A stretch of 64,000 nucleotides of DNA from Pseudomonas sp. H1h (GTDB taxonomy: Bacteria; Pseudomonadota; Gammaproteobacteria; Pseudomonadales; Pseudomonadaceae). Both the position numbers and the translations under genes were made by a program. The notes under the pieces were generated by a model, which worked only from the letters and a program-made list of their open reading frames with translations, was not told the DNA's origin and did not search any database. The stretch spans positions 1-64,000 of the forward strand of contig NZ_AYMJ01000009.1 in the NCBI RefSeq assembly GCF_000633255.1, written 5' to 3'. Positions 9,216 to 17,296 of the stretch are shown here, in pieces. Position 1 is the stretch's first letter, and each line of letters begins with the position of its first letter.

Positions 9216-9530
9216 TCAGTTCGGTGGCCGCTGCGGTTTCACTGATGTGCCGAAGGTATTGCCCATCCGCGTCGACGTGGCCGCCGGCGTCGCCAGTCCC
9301 ACCTGATTCGGCGGTCGCTTGTTGACCGGCACGTTCATCGCTTCCTGATTCTTCTGCGCAGCCGCCGCGCCGTCGGGGTTGTTGCCCATCTGCTGGCTCA
9401 GGCAGTCGTAATTCGGCGCTTTGTAACCGCCGACGGTCACCTCGACGCAACCCACTGCCTGCTCGGCATGCACGCCGCCCGACAGCGTCAACAACAGCCC
9501 GCTCAACGCCAATGTCCACAGTGATTTCAT
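9216..9530 (-). CDS. small secreted protein, unknown function
   Basis: 104 aa with a clear Sec signal peptide (MKSLWTLALSGLLLTLSGGV, cleavage after HA near residue 22). The mature part begins EQAVGCVEVTVGGYKAPNYD with two cysteines (GCVEV and YDCLSQQ), followed by a proline- and asparagine-rich tail. GGAGG lies before the ATG. It is exported and probably periplasmic. It borders the vre genes but points away from them, and I recognise no family. Confidence 0.65.
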   Translation of the reverse strand: MKSLWTLALSGLLLTLSGGVHAEQAVGCVEVTVGGYKAPNYDCLSQQMGNNPDGAAAAQKNQEAMNVPVNKRPPNQVGLATPAATSTRMGNTFGTSVKPQRPPN

Positions 9531-9621
9531 GCTGGCCTCCTGGCCGGCCCGAAGGGGCCGCTCTAGCTCAAGAGTCTAGTGCAACGGCGGCGCCGATCCC
9601 GTGATGGTTTTTTTGCAGTGG

Positions 9622-9639
9622 CCGTCACACCAGATTCAT
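9622..9639 (+). promoter_or_regulatory. weak Pho-box-like sequence upstream of vreA
   Basis: CCGTCAC-ACCA-GATTCAT matches the two 7-bp halves of the PhoB box (CTGTCAT-N4-CTGTCAT) at 5/7 and 4/7. It lies about 70 bp before the vreA start. The P. aeruginosa vre locus is PhoB-dependent, which is the reason for listing so weak a match. Confidence 0.25.
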
Positions 9640-9710
9640 AAACAGCCCTCAGGATGACGGTTTTCAGGGATACATCAGCCGTGCAGCGAGGCCGTGCCAG
9701 GGAGGATGTT

Positions 9711-10400
9711 GTGCGCTCAGCGCTCGTGCGCCAGCTCTGTCTGGGGCTGCTGCTTGGCTTGTTTCTGAGCCGTGCCAGCGCCGACCCGGTGCCGGCGACG
9801 ATGCGCATGACGCTGCACATCCCGGCCCAGGAACTGGCCCGCGCCCTCGATCAGTTCAGCCGCGCCACCGGCATGGCGGTGCTGGTCGACAGCCAGTTGA
9901 GTCGCGGTCGACGGTCGTTGGCGGTGGATGGCGAATTCACCGCCGCCGAAGCGTTGCGCCGGATGCTCGGCGGCAGCGGGTTGATGGCCAAGTACAGCCG
10001 CGACGACGCGTTCACTTTGCAAGTGGCGCAAGTCGAGGATGTGCCGTTGCCGACGGAGAAACCGACCCCCGCCAGCGCAGCAGTCAACCGCAGTTACGCC
10101 ACGGCGGTGCAGGCCGCGATTGAACGCAACCTGTGCCGTTCGCCACTCACCCGGCCCGGCAGCTTTCGTGCGGTGTTGCAGCTGTGGATCGGCCGTGACG
10201 GCGTGGTGCAGCACAACCGGTTGGTCACCTCGACCGGTGATGTTCGGCGCGATGCAGCGCTGGTAGACAGTTTTCACACGCTCAAAATCGACCGGCCGAC
10301 ACCCGGCGCATTACGCCAGCCAGTCACGTTGCTGTTGTTACCCGAATCGTCAGGAAAGCGCATGGAATGCACACAATGGGAAGGAGTTTCCGGGGGATGA
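9711..10400 (+). CDS. vreA: VreA-like signalling protein: STN domain plus TonB-like C-terminus, no barrel
   Basis: Signal peptide (MRSALVRQLCLGLLLGLFLS), then a secretin/TonB short N-terminal (STN) domain of about 60 residues: LHIPAQELARALDQFSRATG, ending FTLQVAQV. The second half (about residues 110-220) resembles the TonB C-terminal fold (FRAVLQLWIGRDGVVQHNRL). The beta-barrel of a normal FecA-type receptor is absent, as in P. aeruginosa VreA. The GTG at 9711 has GGAGG 5 bp upstream; an ATG at 9654 would add 19 polar residues in front of the signal peptide. It overlaps the sigma gene (ATGA), so the two are translationally coupled. Expected role: periplasmic input to the VreR/VreI pair. Confidence 0.8.
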   Translation: MRSALVRQLCLGLLLGLFLSRASADPVPATMRMTLHIPAQELARALDQFSRATGMAVLVDSQLSRGRRSLAVDGEFTAAEALRRMLGGSGLMAKYSRDDAFTLQVAQVEDVPLPTEKPTPASAAVNRSYATAVQAAIERNLCRSPLTRPGSFRAVLQLWIGRDGVVQHNRLVTSTGDVRRDAALVDSFHTLKIDRPTPGALRQPVTLLLLPESSGKRMECTQWEGVSGG

Positions 10401-10948
10401 AAGACGCCGGACAAAGTTCGATGGTCCAGCTGTTCCTGACGTCCTACGAGGACTTTCGGGTGCGCCTGCGACGCCGTCTCGGCTCGGAGGACCTGGCCAA
10501 CGACGTGCTGCACGAAACCTATCTGCGGGTCGACCGCATGGAAGCGCCGCCGAACCTGCTGCGGCCCAACGCCTACCTCTATCGCATGGCCCTGAACATC
10601 GCCGCCGACCGCCGCCAGGCCGATGCGCGATTGCTCACCGGCAGCGAAGTCGAAGAACTGCTGCAAGTCAGCGACGAAGCCCTGGACCCGATGCGCGTGG
10701 TCGGCGGCCAAAAGGAAATCCAGTCGCTGCTCAGCGCCCTCTACGAGCTGCCGGCCCGGCGTCGTCGGATCTTCATCGCCGCACGGCTGGAAGAAGCGCC
10801 GCACCTGGAAATCTCCCAGCGTTTCGGCATTTCCACGCGCATGGTCGAGAAGGAAATCAAGGCCGCCCTCGGACACTGCGCGGCCAAACTGGAAAGAAAA
10901 GTGTTTCAGCGGTTCGGTCGCGGGGCCGGAAAACCGTCTAGTGAATGA
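10397..10948 (+). CDS. vreI: ECF sigma factor, VreI
   Basis: 183 aa. Region 2 reads RLGSEDLANDVLHETYLRVD and AYLYRMALNIAADRRQADAR. Region 4 is SALYELPARRRRIFIAARLE, followed by a helix-turn-helix (ISQRFGISTRMVEKEIKAAL). This is the FecI/iron-starvation ECF class paired with FecR anti-sigma factors. The start at 10397 overlaps the vreA stop and has AAGGAG 11 bp upstream. Order and domain content match vreA-vreI-vreR, which in P. aeruginosa drives the neighbouring hxc and pdt genes under phosphate starvation. Confidence 0.85.
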   Translation: MKDAGQSSMVQLFLTSYEDFRVRLRRRLGSEDLANDVLHETYLRVDRMEAPPNLLRPNAYLYRMALNIAADRRQADARLLTGSEVEELLQVSDEALDPMRVVGGQKEIQSLLSALYELPARRRRIFIAARLEEAPHLEISQRFGISTRMVEKEIKAALGHCAAKLERKVFQRFGRGAGKPSSE

Positions 10949-10960
10949 AGCTCCGATTGA

Positions 10961-11932
10961 GTGTCCCGATCAACCCGTCGAGTACCTGCGCGTTTGAACA
11001 TCTTCCGTCTGACACCTGCCGAGCCCACGCCTGCCGAGCGTCTGCAAAGCGAAGCCCGCGACTGGCTGATCCTGCTGACCTCCGGCCGCGCCACGGTCGC
11101 CGACGCCCGAGCGCTGCGCCAGTGGTGCGCCCAAAGCCCCGAACACGCCCGCGCCTTTGAAGAGTGCAAAGCCCTGTGGCACCTGCTGCAACCGGCGGTG
11201 GAAGCGACGCTGGCGCCACGCCGGTTTGGACGCCGGGCGTTTCTCGGCGGCGCGATGGCTGCTTCGGCGGCTTTCTTGCTGGTGCGCGGCACGATACCGG
11301 GCGGGTTCTCCGGGCTTGGTGCCGATTACATCACCGAAGTCGGCCAGCAACGACGGGTCGAACCGGCCGATGGTTTGAGCCTGGAATTGAACACCCAGAC
11401 CCGCATCAACCAGCGTTCGGTGGATGAGGGCGTGCAAGGCTTTGAACTGGTCAGCGGCGAAGTCGAAGTGCAGACCGCGCGGCTGCCGATGGCGATGCAG
11501 GCCGGTGGCGGATGGCTGCGGGCGAGCAGGGCGCGGTTCAACCTGCGTAACCTCGATCAGCAGGTGTGCGTGACGTGCCTCGATGGTGCGGTGGACGTGG
11601 AAGTTGAAGGTCGCAGCTTGCGCCTGGAACCGGGCCAGCAACTGACCTATGACGCGCAACAGGTTGGCACCGTGCAAAGCGTCGACACGGCGGCGGTGAT
11701 GAACTGGCGTCAGCAGGTGCTGGTGTTCAACGGCGCGACCCTCAGCCAGATGATCGACGAGATCAACCGCTACCGCCCAGGCATGTTGCTACTGCTCAAC
11801 CGAGAACTCGGCCAGCGCCGCGTACAAGCCCGTTTCTCCCTCGACCAACTGGCCGGCGTAGGCGCACTGATCCGCGATGCCTACGGCGTCAAATGCACCG
11901 AACTGCCGGGTGGCGTAGTCGTCCTCAGCTAA
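10961..11932 (+). CDS. vreR: FecR-type anti-sigma factor, VreR
   Basis: 323 aa from a GTG. The cytoplasmic N-domain (DUF4880-like) reads ARDWLILLTSGRATVADARA and LRQWCAQSPEHARAFEECKA. A twin-arginine-containing TM segment follows (RRAFLGGAMAASAAFLLVRG, about residues 88-107), then the periplasmic FecR domain (ELNTQTRIN, GEVEVQTARL), with a C-terminal STN-like tail. It holds VreI at the membrane and receives the signal from VreA. The gap to vreI is only 12 bp. A start at a later TTG (10994) is also possible. Confidence 0.85.
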   Translation: MSRSTRRVPARLNIFRLTPAEPTPAERLQSEARDWLILLTSGRATVADARALRQWCAQSPEHARAFEECKALWHLLQPAVEATLAPRRFGRRAFLGGAMAASAAFLLVRGTIPGGFSGLGADYITEVGQQRRVEPADGLSLELNTQTRINQRSVDEGVQGFELVSGEVEVQTARLPMAMQAGGGWLRASRARFNLRNLDQQVCVTCLDGAVDVEVEGRSLRLEPGQQLTYDAQQVGTVQSVDTAAVMNWRQQVLVFNGATLSQMIDEINRYRPGMLLLLNRELGQRRVQARFSLDQLAGVGALIRDAYGVKCTELPGGVVVLS

Positions 11933-11961
11933 CTAACACAACACCCACAAACACCCCAAAA

Positions 11962-12056
11962 CCCTGTGGGAGCGGGCTTGCTCGCGAAAGCGTCGTGTCA
12001 GTCAATATATTCGCAGCTGATCCACCGCTTTCGCGAGCAAGCCCGCTCCCACAAAG
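11962..12056. repeat. REPIN between vreR and hxcW
   Basis: TGTGGGAGCGGGCTTGCTCG at 11966-11985 is inverted at 12031-12054 (TCGCGAGCAAGCCCGCTCCC). It separates the convergent vreR and hxcW 3' ends and may act as the bidirectional transcript end. Confidence 0.85.
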
Positions 12057-12074
12057 GTATCGAGGTGATAGGAC

Positions 12075-12683
12075 TTACTCCAACGGCCCCATAACCTGCC
12101 GATACTTCTCCACCCCCTGCGCCGTCTCCCGAGTCAACCGCACCTCCAACCCCAACGGATCCTCCCTCCGATTCCCACTCAACTGCCGCCACCCCTTATC
12201 CATCTCCCAAACCCGCACCTGCAAATCACTCACCTCACCCAACACCGCAACCCCAGCCGTCGGCGCCGGCAACGGATACCGACTCCGCGCCGGCGCCACC
12301 GCGCGATACAGCGTGTCCCCCTTGAGCCACCACCGCACCCGCTGCAACGCCCCCGGCTGATCTGCCGCACTACGAATGATGTCCAGCCGAAACCCCTTGC
12401 TGTCACTGCTGCGCACCGTAACGGCAGGCGGCGCCGTCGCCGGTTCATCCTCAGTGCCGACCTTCTTCGGCTCCGTCAGCTCGATCCCGGCGCGCATCTC
12501 CACATCCCGCTGCATCTGGTTCAACGCCCGCAACAGGCTGTCACTCTGCTCACCACTGGCCTGCAAATGGCTGTCGGCGCGCGTGACACTGTCCAGCCCC
12601 TTCCAGGCAATCAGACTGACCACCGCCATCAACAGAATCGCGACCATCACCTCGATCAGCGTAAAACCTTGTTGTCTGTTCAT
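12075..12683 (-). CDS. hxcW: type II secretion minor pseudopilin GspJ (HxcW)
   Basis: 202 aa. Short prepilin leader cut at QQG|FTLIEVMVAILLMAVVSLIA, with Phe+1 and Glu+5. The GspJ body contains ALNQMQRDVEMR and RVRWWLKGDTLYRAVAP. It joins GspI/K at the pseudopilus tip. Its start overlaps the stop of hxcU (ATGA) in the same leftward operon. The neighbours and order identify the Hxc rather than the Xcp system. Confidence in the family is high; the hxc letter follows the usual W = GspJ scheme. Confidence 0.85.
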   Translation of the reverse strand: MNRQQGFTLIEVMVAILLMAVVSLIAWKGLDSVTRADSHLQASGEQSDSLLRALNQMQRDVEMRAGIELTEPKKVGTEDEPATAPPAVTVRSSDSKGFRLDIIRSAADQPGALQRVRWWLKGDTLYRAVAPARSRYPLPAPTAGVAVLGEVSDLQVRVWEMDKGWRQLSGNRREDPLGLEVRLTRETAQGVEKYRQVMGPLE

Positions 12684-13132
12684 TGCACGCTAACCCGGCC
12701 CGAAGCATCGCGCAGCACACTCAACCGATTGAGCCCGTCAGACAACGTCAACTGCAGCGGCGGATTGATCCACTCCGCGTTGAGCACCACTTTCTGCTTC
12801 GGCTCCACCCGCACCTCCAGCTTCGGACTCTGCCAGGGACGCGGCCGCAACTGCGGGTCCCGATCGAAATGATCAAAACCCTTGCCACTGTCACTGCGCC
12901 GACTGAACCGAAACCCCTTGCCATCGCTCAACCACGCAATCGGCCGGCCATCGGCGCGTGCCTCAGCCTGGGCAATCTGCAGCAACTGCGCCACGCGCTC
13001 GGCGTCCTTGCGCAGCAACTGCAACGGATCGGGCTTGATACTCAAACTGATCGCCGCACTGGCGATGCCGATGATCACCAGCACCACCATCAACTCGATC
13101 AGCGTAAAACCCTGCTGCCTGCACCGGTTCAT
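12680..13132 (-). CDS. hxcU: type II secretion minor pseudopilin GspH (HxcU)
   Basis: 150 aa from the ATG that opens MNRCRQQGFTLIELMVVLVI. The class III leader ends in G, followed by F and Glu+5, and the GspH body (ERVAQLLQIAQAEARADGRP) follows. An upstream in-frame ATG at 13192 would place 20 extra residues before the leader, which prepilin peptidase substrates do not need, so I reject it. It is first in a leftward pair with hxcW and divergent from hxcP. Confidence 0.85.
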   Translation of the reverse strand: MNRCRQQGFTLIELMVVLVIIGIASAAISLSIKPDPLQLLRKDAERVAQLLQIAQAEARADGRPIAWLSDGKGFRFSRRSDSGKGFDHFDRDPQLRPRPWQSPKLEVRVEPKQKVVLNAEWINPPLQLTLSDGLNRLSVLRDASGRVSVQ

Positions 13133-13265
13133 CGAATGCGCACTCCCTTGCGTCCAGCCCCGTCCCAAAAAACCATCCTGCACGGCCAACATGTAAGGCG
13201 TGTGAAATAAAACCGTGAGAATTGCCGCGTAGTCTGGTCACCGGGACTAAAAGGAGATTCAGCCC

Positions 13266-13697
13266 ATGAGATTCACCGCACGCTTTTCACCCCCCCAAAT
13301 CATCCAGGCCGCCGCACTGCTGACCGCCCTGGTCGGCATCGCCACCTGGTCATCCCTGCTCCTGACCACCGCCGAATCCCACACCCCGGCCGCCACCCCG
13401 CAACTGCTCGCTGCGCGCAGTGATAATCCTGCGTTGCAGTGGTTTTCCAATCGCACGGCGCCGGTGGAGATCAAGGTCAGTGGCGTGATGGCGGGGAGTC
13501 GGGGGGCGGTGGCGATACTCAGCCTCAACGACGGACCGCCGAGGAGTTTTTTGCAGGGGGAACGGGTGAGTCCTGGGGTGAGGTTGGTGGCGGTGGAGGG
13601 GGATGGGGTGGTGATTGAGCAGGGTGGAGAGAGGGTGCGGTTGGAGGTGGAGAGGTTGGGGGAGGGGGTGGAGATGCCTAGGTTGGTGAGGCCGTGA
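13266..13697 (+). CDS. hxcP: type II secretion protein GspC (HxcP), short form
   Basis: 143 aa with AAAGGAG before the ATG. One TM helix (QAAALLTALVGIATWSSLLL, about residues 14-33) is followed by a homology-region domain: VEIKVSGVMAGSRGAVAILS, then LNDGPPRSFLQGERVSPGVR. No PDZ or coiled coil follows, so it is shorter than XcpP. GspC connects the inner-membrane platform to the secretin. From about 13540 the codons become almost only GGG, GTG, GAG, AGG and AGA, unlike the rest of the locus. The accessory island begins right after this gene. Confidence 0.8.
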   Translation: MRFTARFSPPQIIQAAALLTALVGIATWSSLLLTTAESHTPAATPQLLAARSDNPALQWFSNRTAPVEIKVSGVMAGSRGAVAILSLNDGPPRSFLQGERVSPGVRLVAVEGDGVVIEQGGERVRLEVERLGEGVEMPRLVRP

Positions 13698-14256
13698 ATG
13701 ATACGAAGTGACGGCGGTTATGCCCGCTTTCGGCCAAAAGCGGACTTTGCGAACACTTTAAATAAATCTGTGCCGTTATCGCTGTTTCGACATCGACGCT
13801 CGAACGGTTAGCAAACTGCCTAGGGCGAACCTGCTCGTCGTGTTTACACAGCGCCTCGGTATCGAACTTAGCCGTCCGGGCATTGACACGTTAATTTGAC
13901 TCCATCTGCTCAGCTACGTGATATAGCCACCGACGGCATTCCTGCCCCGGCGAGCATCGCCTTCTCCAGGTAACGATATTCCCAGCCTTGCAATGAACTC
14001 TCGAAGGCCTGTCACTAGATCTGGCTTCATCCCATCACCTTATCCATGGCAAAAGTGAATTCGCGTCCTTCACGCATTATTCGTTTTTTGAGAGTTCTAC
14101 TGGACAACCAGCATTCACCCATCTAGCTTCTAGGTAGTGGCTTTTTGCCAAAAAAAATTTGCTACAAAGGCATTTGATCAATCGAATTAAGTGCCTCAAT
14201 TTCAGATGATAGAGGCATTTCACAAGCTGGATTTTTTTGTATTTGAGGAGCGAAGA
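13698..14256. other. island left border, no gene
   Basis: About 560 bp without a supported gene. It carries a palindromic repeat at 13725-13742 (CGCTTTCGGCCAAAAGCG), related to repeats at 16.97, 19.0 and 21.68 kb. Base composition shifts from GC-rich to AT-rich around 14050. No tRNA or obvious direct-repeat attachment site was found. Confidence 0.5.
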
Positions 14257-16281
14257 TTGAAGAAAATTGACCTCCACATGCATACCATCTCCACAATCAG
14301 CGACTCATACTTCGAATTCTCACTAGAGAAACTTAAAGAATATGTTGAGATAGCAGAGTTAGATGCTATCGCCATAACGAATCATGATATTTTTGATCTT
14401 GCTCAGTTTAATGAAATTTGTGAAGCACTAAACTGCGCCGTCTTTCCCGGCATTGAGATAAACTTAGACGCCGGGCACCTCCTTCTAATTTCAGAAAACC
14501 ATGACCTTGAAGGCTTTCAACTTAAGGCGAATGAAGTAGCCAAGAACGTGGTAGCAATCGGCGACTCAATCAATGTCGATGATTTGATACGAATTTTTGG
14601 TGACCTTAACAATTATTTGTTGATCCCCCATTATGAAAAGAAGCCAAGTCTTCACGCAGAAACTATTAAAAGACTTAAGGATGTAATCTCTGCAGGTGAG
14701 GTCGACAGTCCTAAAAAATTTGTTCGCATGTCAAAAGATGAAACCGAACTTACACCAGTAATCTTCAGCGACATGCGATTTTACGTGGGGATGACTAAAT
14801 TCCCAACAAGGCAGACTTACATAGATTGCGGGGATATATCATTAAAATCTTTGAAGTTTGCCTTGCGCGACAGGAGCAAGGTATCTCTTTCAAAGCTTGA
14901 TGGTAATTCAATTTTCCAAGTATTTGAGGATGGGCAATGTCTCTCAACTGGCCTAAATGTAATTCTTGGGGCTAGATCCTCGGGAAAAACCGAAACCTTA
15001 ACCCAGATAAACAATAGCTGCGAAAACGTAAAATACATTCCTCAATTCTCTCTTGTACAAAGAGACGATGCCAACTATGAAAAAGAATTCAATGCAGATG
15101 TAACGCGCAAGAAAAGTATTTTTTCAGACAAGCACCTAGCTCCCTTCAAAACGGTATTAGACGATGTATTGAGTATCGATACTGAAACCAACAAACGAAG
15201 AGTCGCAGATTACTTAGACACTCTAATGAAATCAGCCGAAGAGGCACAGAAATTTGATTCATTTTCCAAAGCTTCGTTATTCAATGAAACCTTATTCGAT
15301 TTAGGTGAACACACATCGCTCAACGAACTTGTCGGCTCAGTAAGGCAGCTGATAGAAAATATTGAATTTAGAGATATCATAGACAGGTATATCGATACAA
15401 ACGCCCTAAAGGCACTGGCCCGCGAATTAATAGCCATCTTGTGGTCCAGAGCCTACGAGAGAAAAAAGAAAAGTTTGGTGAATGACATTATTCGCGATAT
15501 TAAAAGCAAACTTCAACTAAAGACCTCAGCAACTCAAATCAAAGATGTTGACCTTTATCGAGTCATGTTTGAGCACAAGAAACTTCTGAAGTTTAGCGAA
15601 ATCGCCAAGCTGCTTCAGGAAGAGAAAACAATATATCAAGAAAGTTTTCAAGGGTTTAAGATCGTCTGTAAACAACGTGCGTTTCAAGGTCCAGGTGAAA
15701 TCAAAAATGTTAGCGGCCAAAAGGTTGCTTTTAGTGATGCATTCAGAGATTACGCACATCCGGCAAAATACCTCTCCAGCTTGAAAGCAAACGAAGCATT
15801 CACTCCTTCAGAATTTTATAAATATTTTGCATGCATTGAGTATGAAATCTTGAACAAAGATGGCTTTAAGGTTTCTGGCGGAGAGCGTTCTGAATTTAGA
15901 CTATTGCAAGAAATAAAGGATGCTCAAAACTTTGACTATTTACTTATCGACGAGCCAGAGTCTTCATTTGACAATCTCTTCCTAAAGAGTGAAGTCAATC
16001 AGATGCTCAAAGAAATATCAAAAAGCATGCCGGTAGTTATTGTAACTCATAATAGTGTCGTAGGTGCATCCATCAAAGCCGACTACACAATCTATACTGC
16101 CAAAGAACTTGAAGAGGAGAAGATAATATACAGAAGATATTCTGGACATCCTTCCAGCAGAGAATTAATTTCAACCGACGGTAAAAAAATTAATAACTTT
16201 AAAGTGACCATGGACTCTCTGGAAGCAGGCGAATCCGCTTACATGGAAAGGAAGGCAGGATATGAAAATATTAAAAATTGA
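14257..16281 (+). CDS. PHP-domain/SMC-like ATPase, Ppl-type defence protein
   Basis: 674 aa. The N-terminal PHP domain begins KIDLHMHT (residues 3-10), with further metal-site motifs TNHD and PGIEI. The rest is an ABC/SMC-type ATPase: Walker A GARSSGKT at about 238-245, signature VSGGER near 539, Walker B LLIDEPESSFDN near 565 and VTHNS near 597. A single protein with PHP plus ATPase is the layout of the Ppl antiphage system, so nucleic-acid hydrolysis gated by ATP is the expected role. I start at TTG 14257: GAGGAG ends 6 bp upstream and the product begins exactly at the PHP motif. A GTG at 14191 would add 22 residues without a ribosome site. Strongly AT-rich and foreign to its surroundings. 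Confidence 0.7.
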   Translation: MKKIDLHMHTISTISDSYFEFSLEKLKEYVEIAELDAIAITNHDIFDLAQFNEICEALNCAVFPGIEINLDAGHLLLISENHDLEGFQLKANEVAKNVVAIGDSINVDDLIRIFGDLNNYLLIPHYEKKPSLHAETIKRLKDVISAGEVDSPKKFVRMSKDETELTPVIFSDMRFYVGMTKFPTRQTYIDCGDISLKSLKFALRDRSKVSLSKLDGNSIFQVFEDGQCLSTGLNVILGARSSGKTETLTQINNSCENVKYIPQFSLVQRDDANYEKEFNADVTRKKSIFSDKHLAPFKTVLDDVLSIDTETNKRRVADYLDTLMKSAEEAQKFDSFSKASLFNETLFDLGEHTSLNELVGSVRQLIENIEFRDIIDRYIDTNALKALARELIAILWSRAYERKKKSLVNDIIRDIKSKLQLKTSATQIKDVDLYRVMFEHKKLLKFSEIAKLLQEEKTIYQESFQGFKIVCKQRAFQGPGEIKNVSGQKVAFSDAFRDYAHPAKYLSSLKANEAFTPSEFYKYFACIEYEILNKDGFKVSGGERSEFRLLQEIKDAQNFDYLLIDEPESSFDNLFLKSEVNQMLKEISKSMPVVIVTHNSVVGASIKADYTIYTAKELEEEKIIYRRYSGHPSSRELISTDGKKINNFKVTMDSLEAGESAYMERKAGYENIKN

Positions 16282-16552
16282 AAAAAGCCAAGGGTACTAT
16301 CTAGACGCCGAAGGAAGTTACGAAACCATCGATAAAATTGATAAGTCTGTCTTATTATCACTCGTCAACCTAGCTCTTTCCGACGACTTTGAAATTGATG
16401 AGTACAATGAAGAAAATCTAAAAAACCAAGCTCACCAAATAATTTACAAAAGCATTAGCAGCAAACTAATAGATTTGCATCGAAGGCGAAATCAATTTCG
16501 CGACGAGTCCGAGCGACTATATCTAGAAGAGTACGAAAAATACAAGGCTTGA
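16262..16552 (+). CDS. small acidic partner of the PHP-ATPase
   Basis: 96 aa, overlapping the ATPase gene by 20 bp, with AGGAAGGCAGGA before the ATG. Charged and helical (IDKIDKSVLLSLVNLALSDD, then a basic/acidic C-terminal helix). No family recognised. The overlap implies coupled translation and a joint function, perhaps as subunit or regulator of the ATPase. Confidence 0.6.
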   Translation: MKILKIEKSQGYYLDAEGSYETIDKIDKSVLLSLVNLALSDDFEIDEYNEENLKNQAHQIIYKSISSKLIDLHRRRNQFRDESERLYLEEYEKYKA

Positions 16553-16598
16553 CCGCGCCAGATTTTCTCATTGCAAAGTTATCTCATTTTTTACAAAT

Positions 16599-16616
16599 CG
16601 CGGCGCTATGCGCCGC
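16599..16616 (+). terminator. GC-rich hairpin after the PHP-ATPase operon
   Basis: GCGGCGC (16600-16606) pairs with GCGCCGC (16610-16616), loop TAT, 48 bp past the operon end. No T-run follows, so it is a possible transcript end only. Confidence 0.4.
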
Positions 16617-16689
16617 CACTCCAATAGAGGCATTGCAGTAAAATACAGATTTGTATCTTCTGGCTATAAAGAATAAGCTCCATGTTTAG

Positions 16690-16950
16690 GACTTATTTTA
16701 GTTCTTCGCCTATCTCTTGGCCCACCCGCTGCCTCGCCAACTCATGCAATACCTCACCAAGGGGTTTCTGGATCGCACCGAAGATAGCCCTCTTGCGCCT
16801 CTTCGGAATGAAGACGACGTGACACTTACTGTCCAACTTCGTGTAAGCAAGGTTCCATTTCGTTTAACCGATCTCTTAGTAGTGGCAGAAGGTTTCCGAT
16901 GACCGCATCACACGATCAAATCTCAAGAAGTACCCCGGCTTAGCCGGGGG
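16690..16950 (-). pseudogene. IS200/IS605-type transposase remnant with left-end hairpin
   Basis: Read on the minus strand from about 16880 to 16700, one frame gives WNLAYTKLDSKCHVVFIPKR and then KRAIFGAIQKPLGEVLHELA, the N-terminal region of an IS200-type Y1 TnpA. It lacks the HxH and catalytic Tyr parts. Upstream of it (16933-16949) lies CCCCGGCT-T-AGCCGGGG, the subterminal hairpin these elements use as end signal. The element is truncated and inactive. Confidence 0.65.
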
Positions 16951-16963
16951 ATTTTATGAGTTT

Positions 16964-17296
16964 GCAGTTCGCTTCTGGCCGATTGCTGCTGCAACTGACC
17001 ATCAGCAAAAGGGCGGCGTCCGACTCTCCTCTTTTCGCTCGCACACGGTATTTTTTCATTGCGTCGTTAAAGAATGCCTTCTTCAGTGTCCGCATCTCAG
17101 TGGCGACCAAGTCTCACATTCTGTCAGTTGAATATCACCACGTTTAAGAATTCTGCCTTACAGATTGGCAGTTAATTTGCTCTATGCGGAAAAGTGCACT
17201 ACAAAGGTAGGAGACGCATTCCGAGAATGATCATACGGCCGCGATGGCGCTGAAATTGATATTTTTCGAATATGAAACACTATAAGAGTCATAGGT
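16964..17296. other. gap before the oxygenase gene, with cassette-border repeat
   Basis: Contains a diverged copy (16964-17018, CGCTTCTGGCCGATTGCTGC) of the palindromic repeat found at the other cassette borders. The rest has no ORF of coding quality and is AT-rich just before the ATG at 17297. Confidence 0.45.

Noticed and set aside
14191..14256. GTG at 14191 as start of the PHP-ATPase
   Set aside because: No ribosome site, and the PHP motif conventionally lies at the extreme N-terminus, fitting the TTG at 14257 with GAGGAG.
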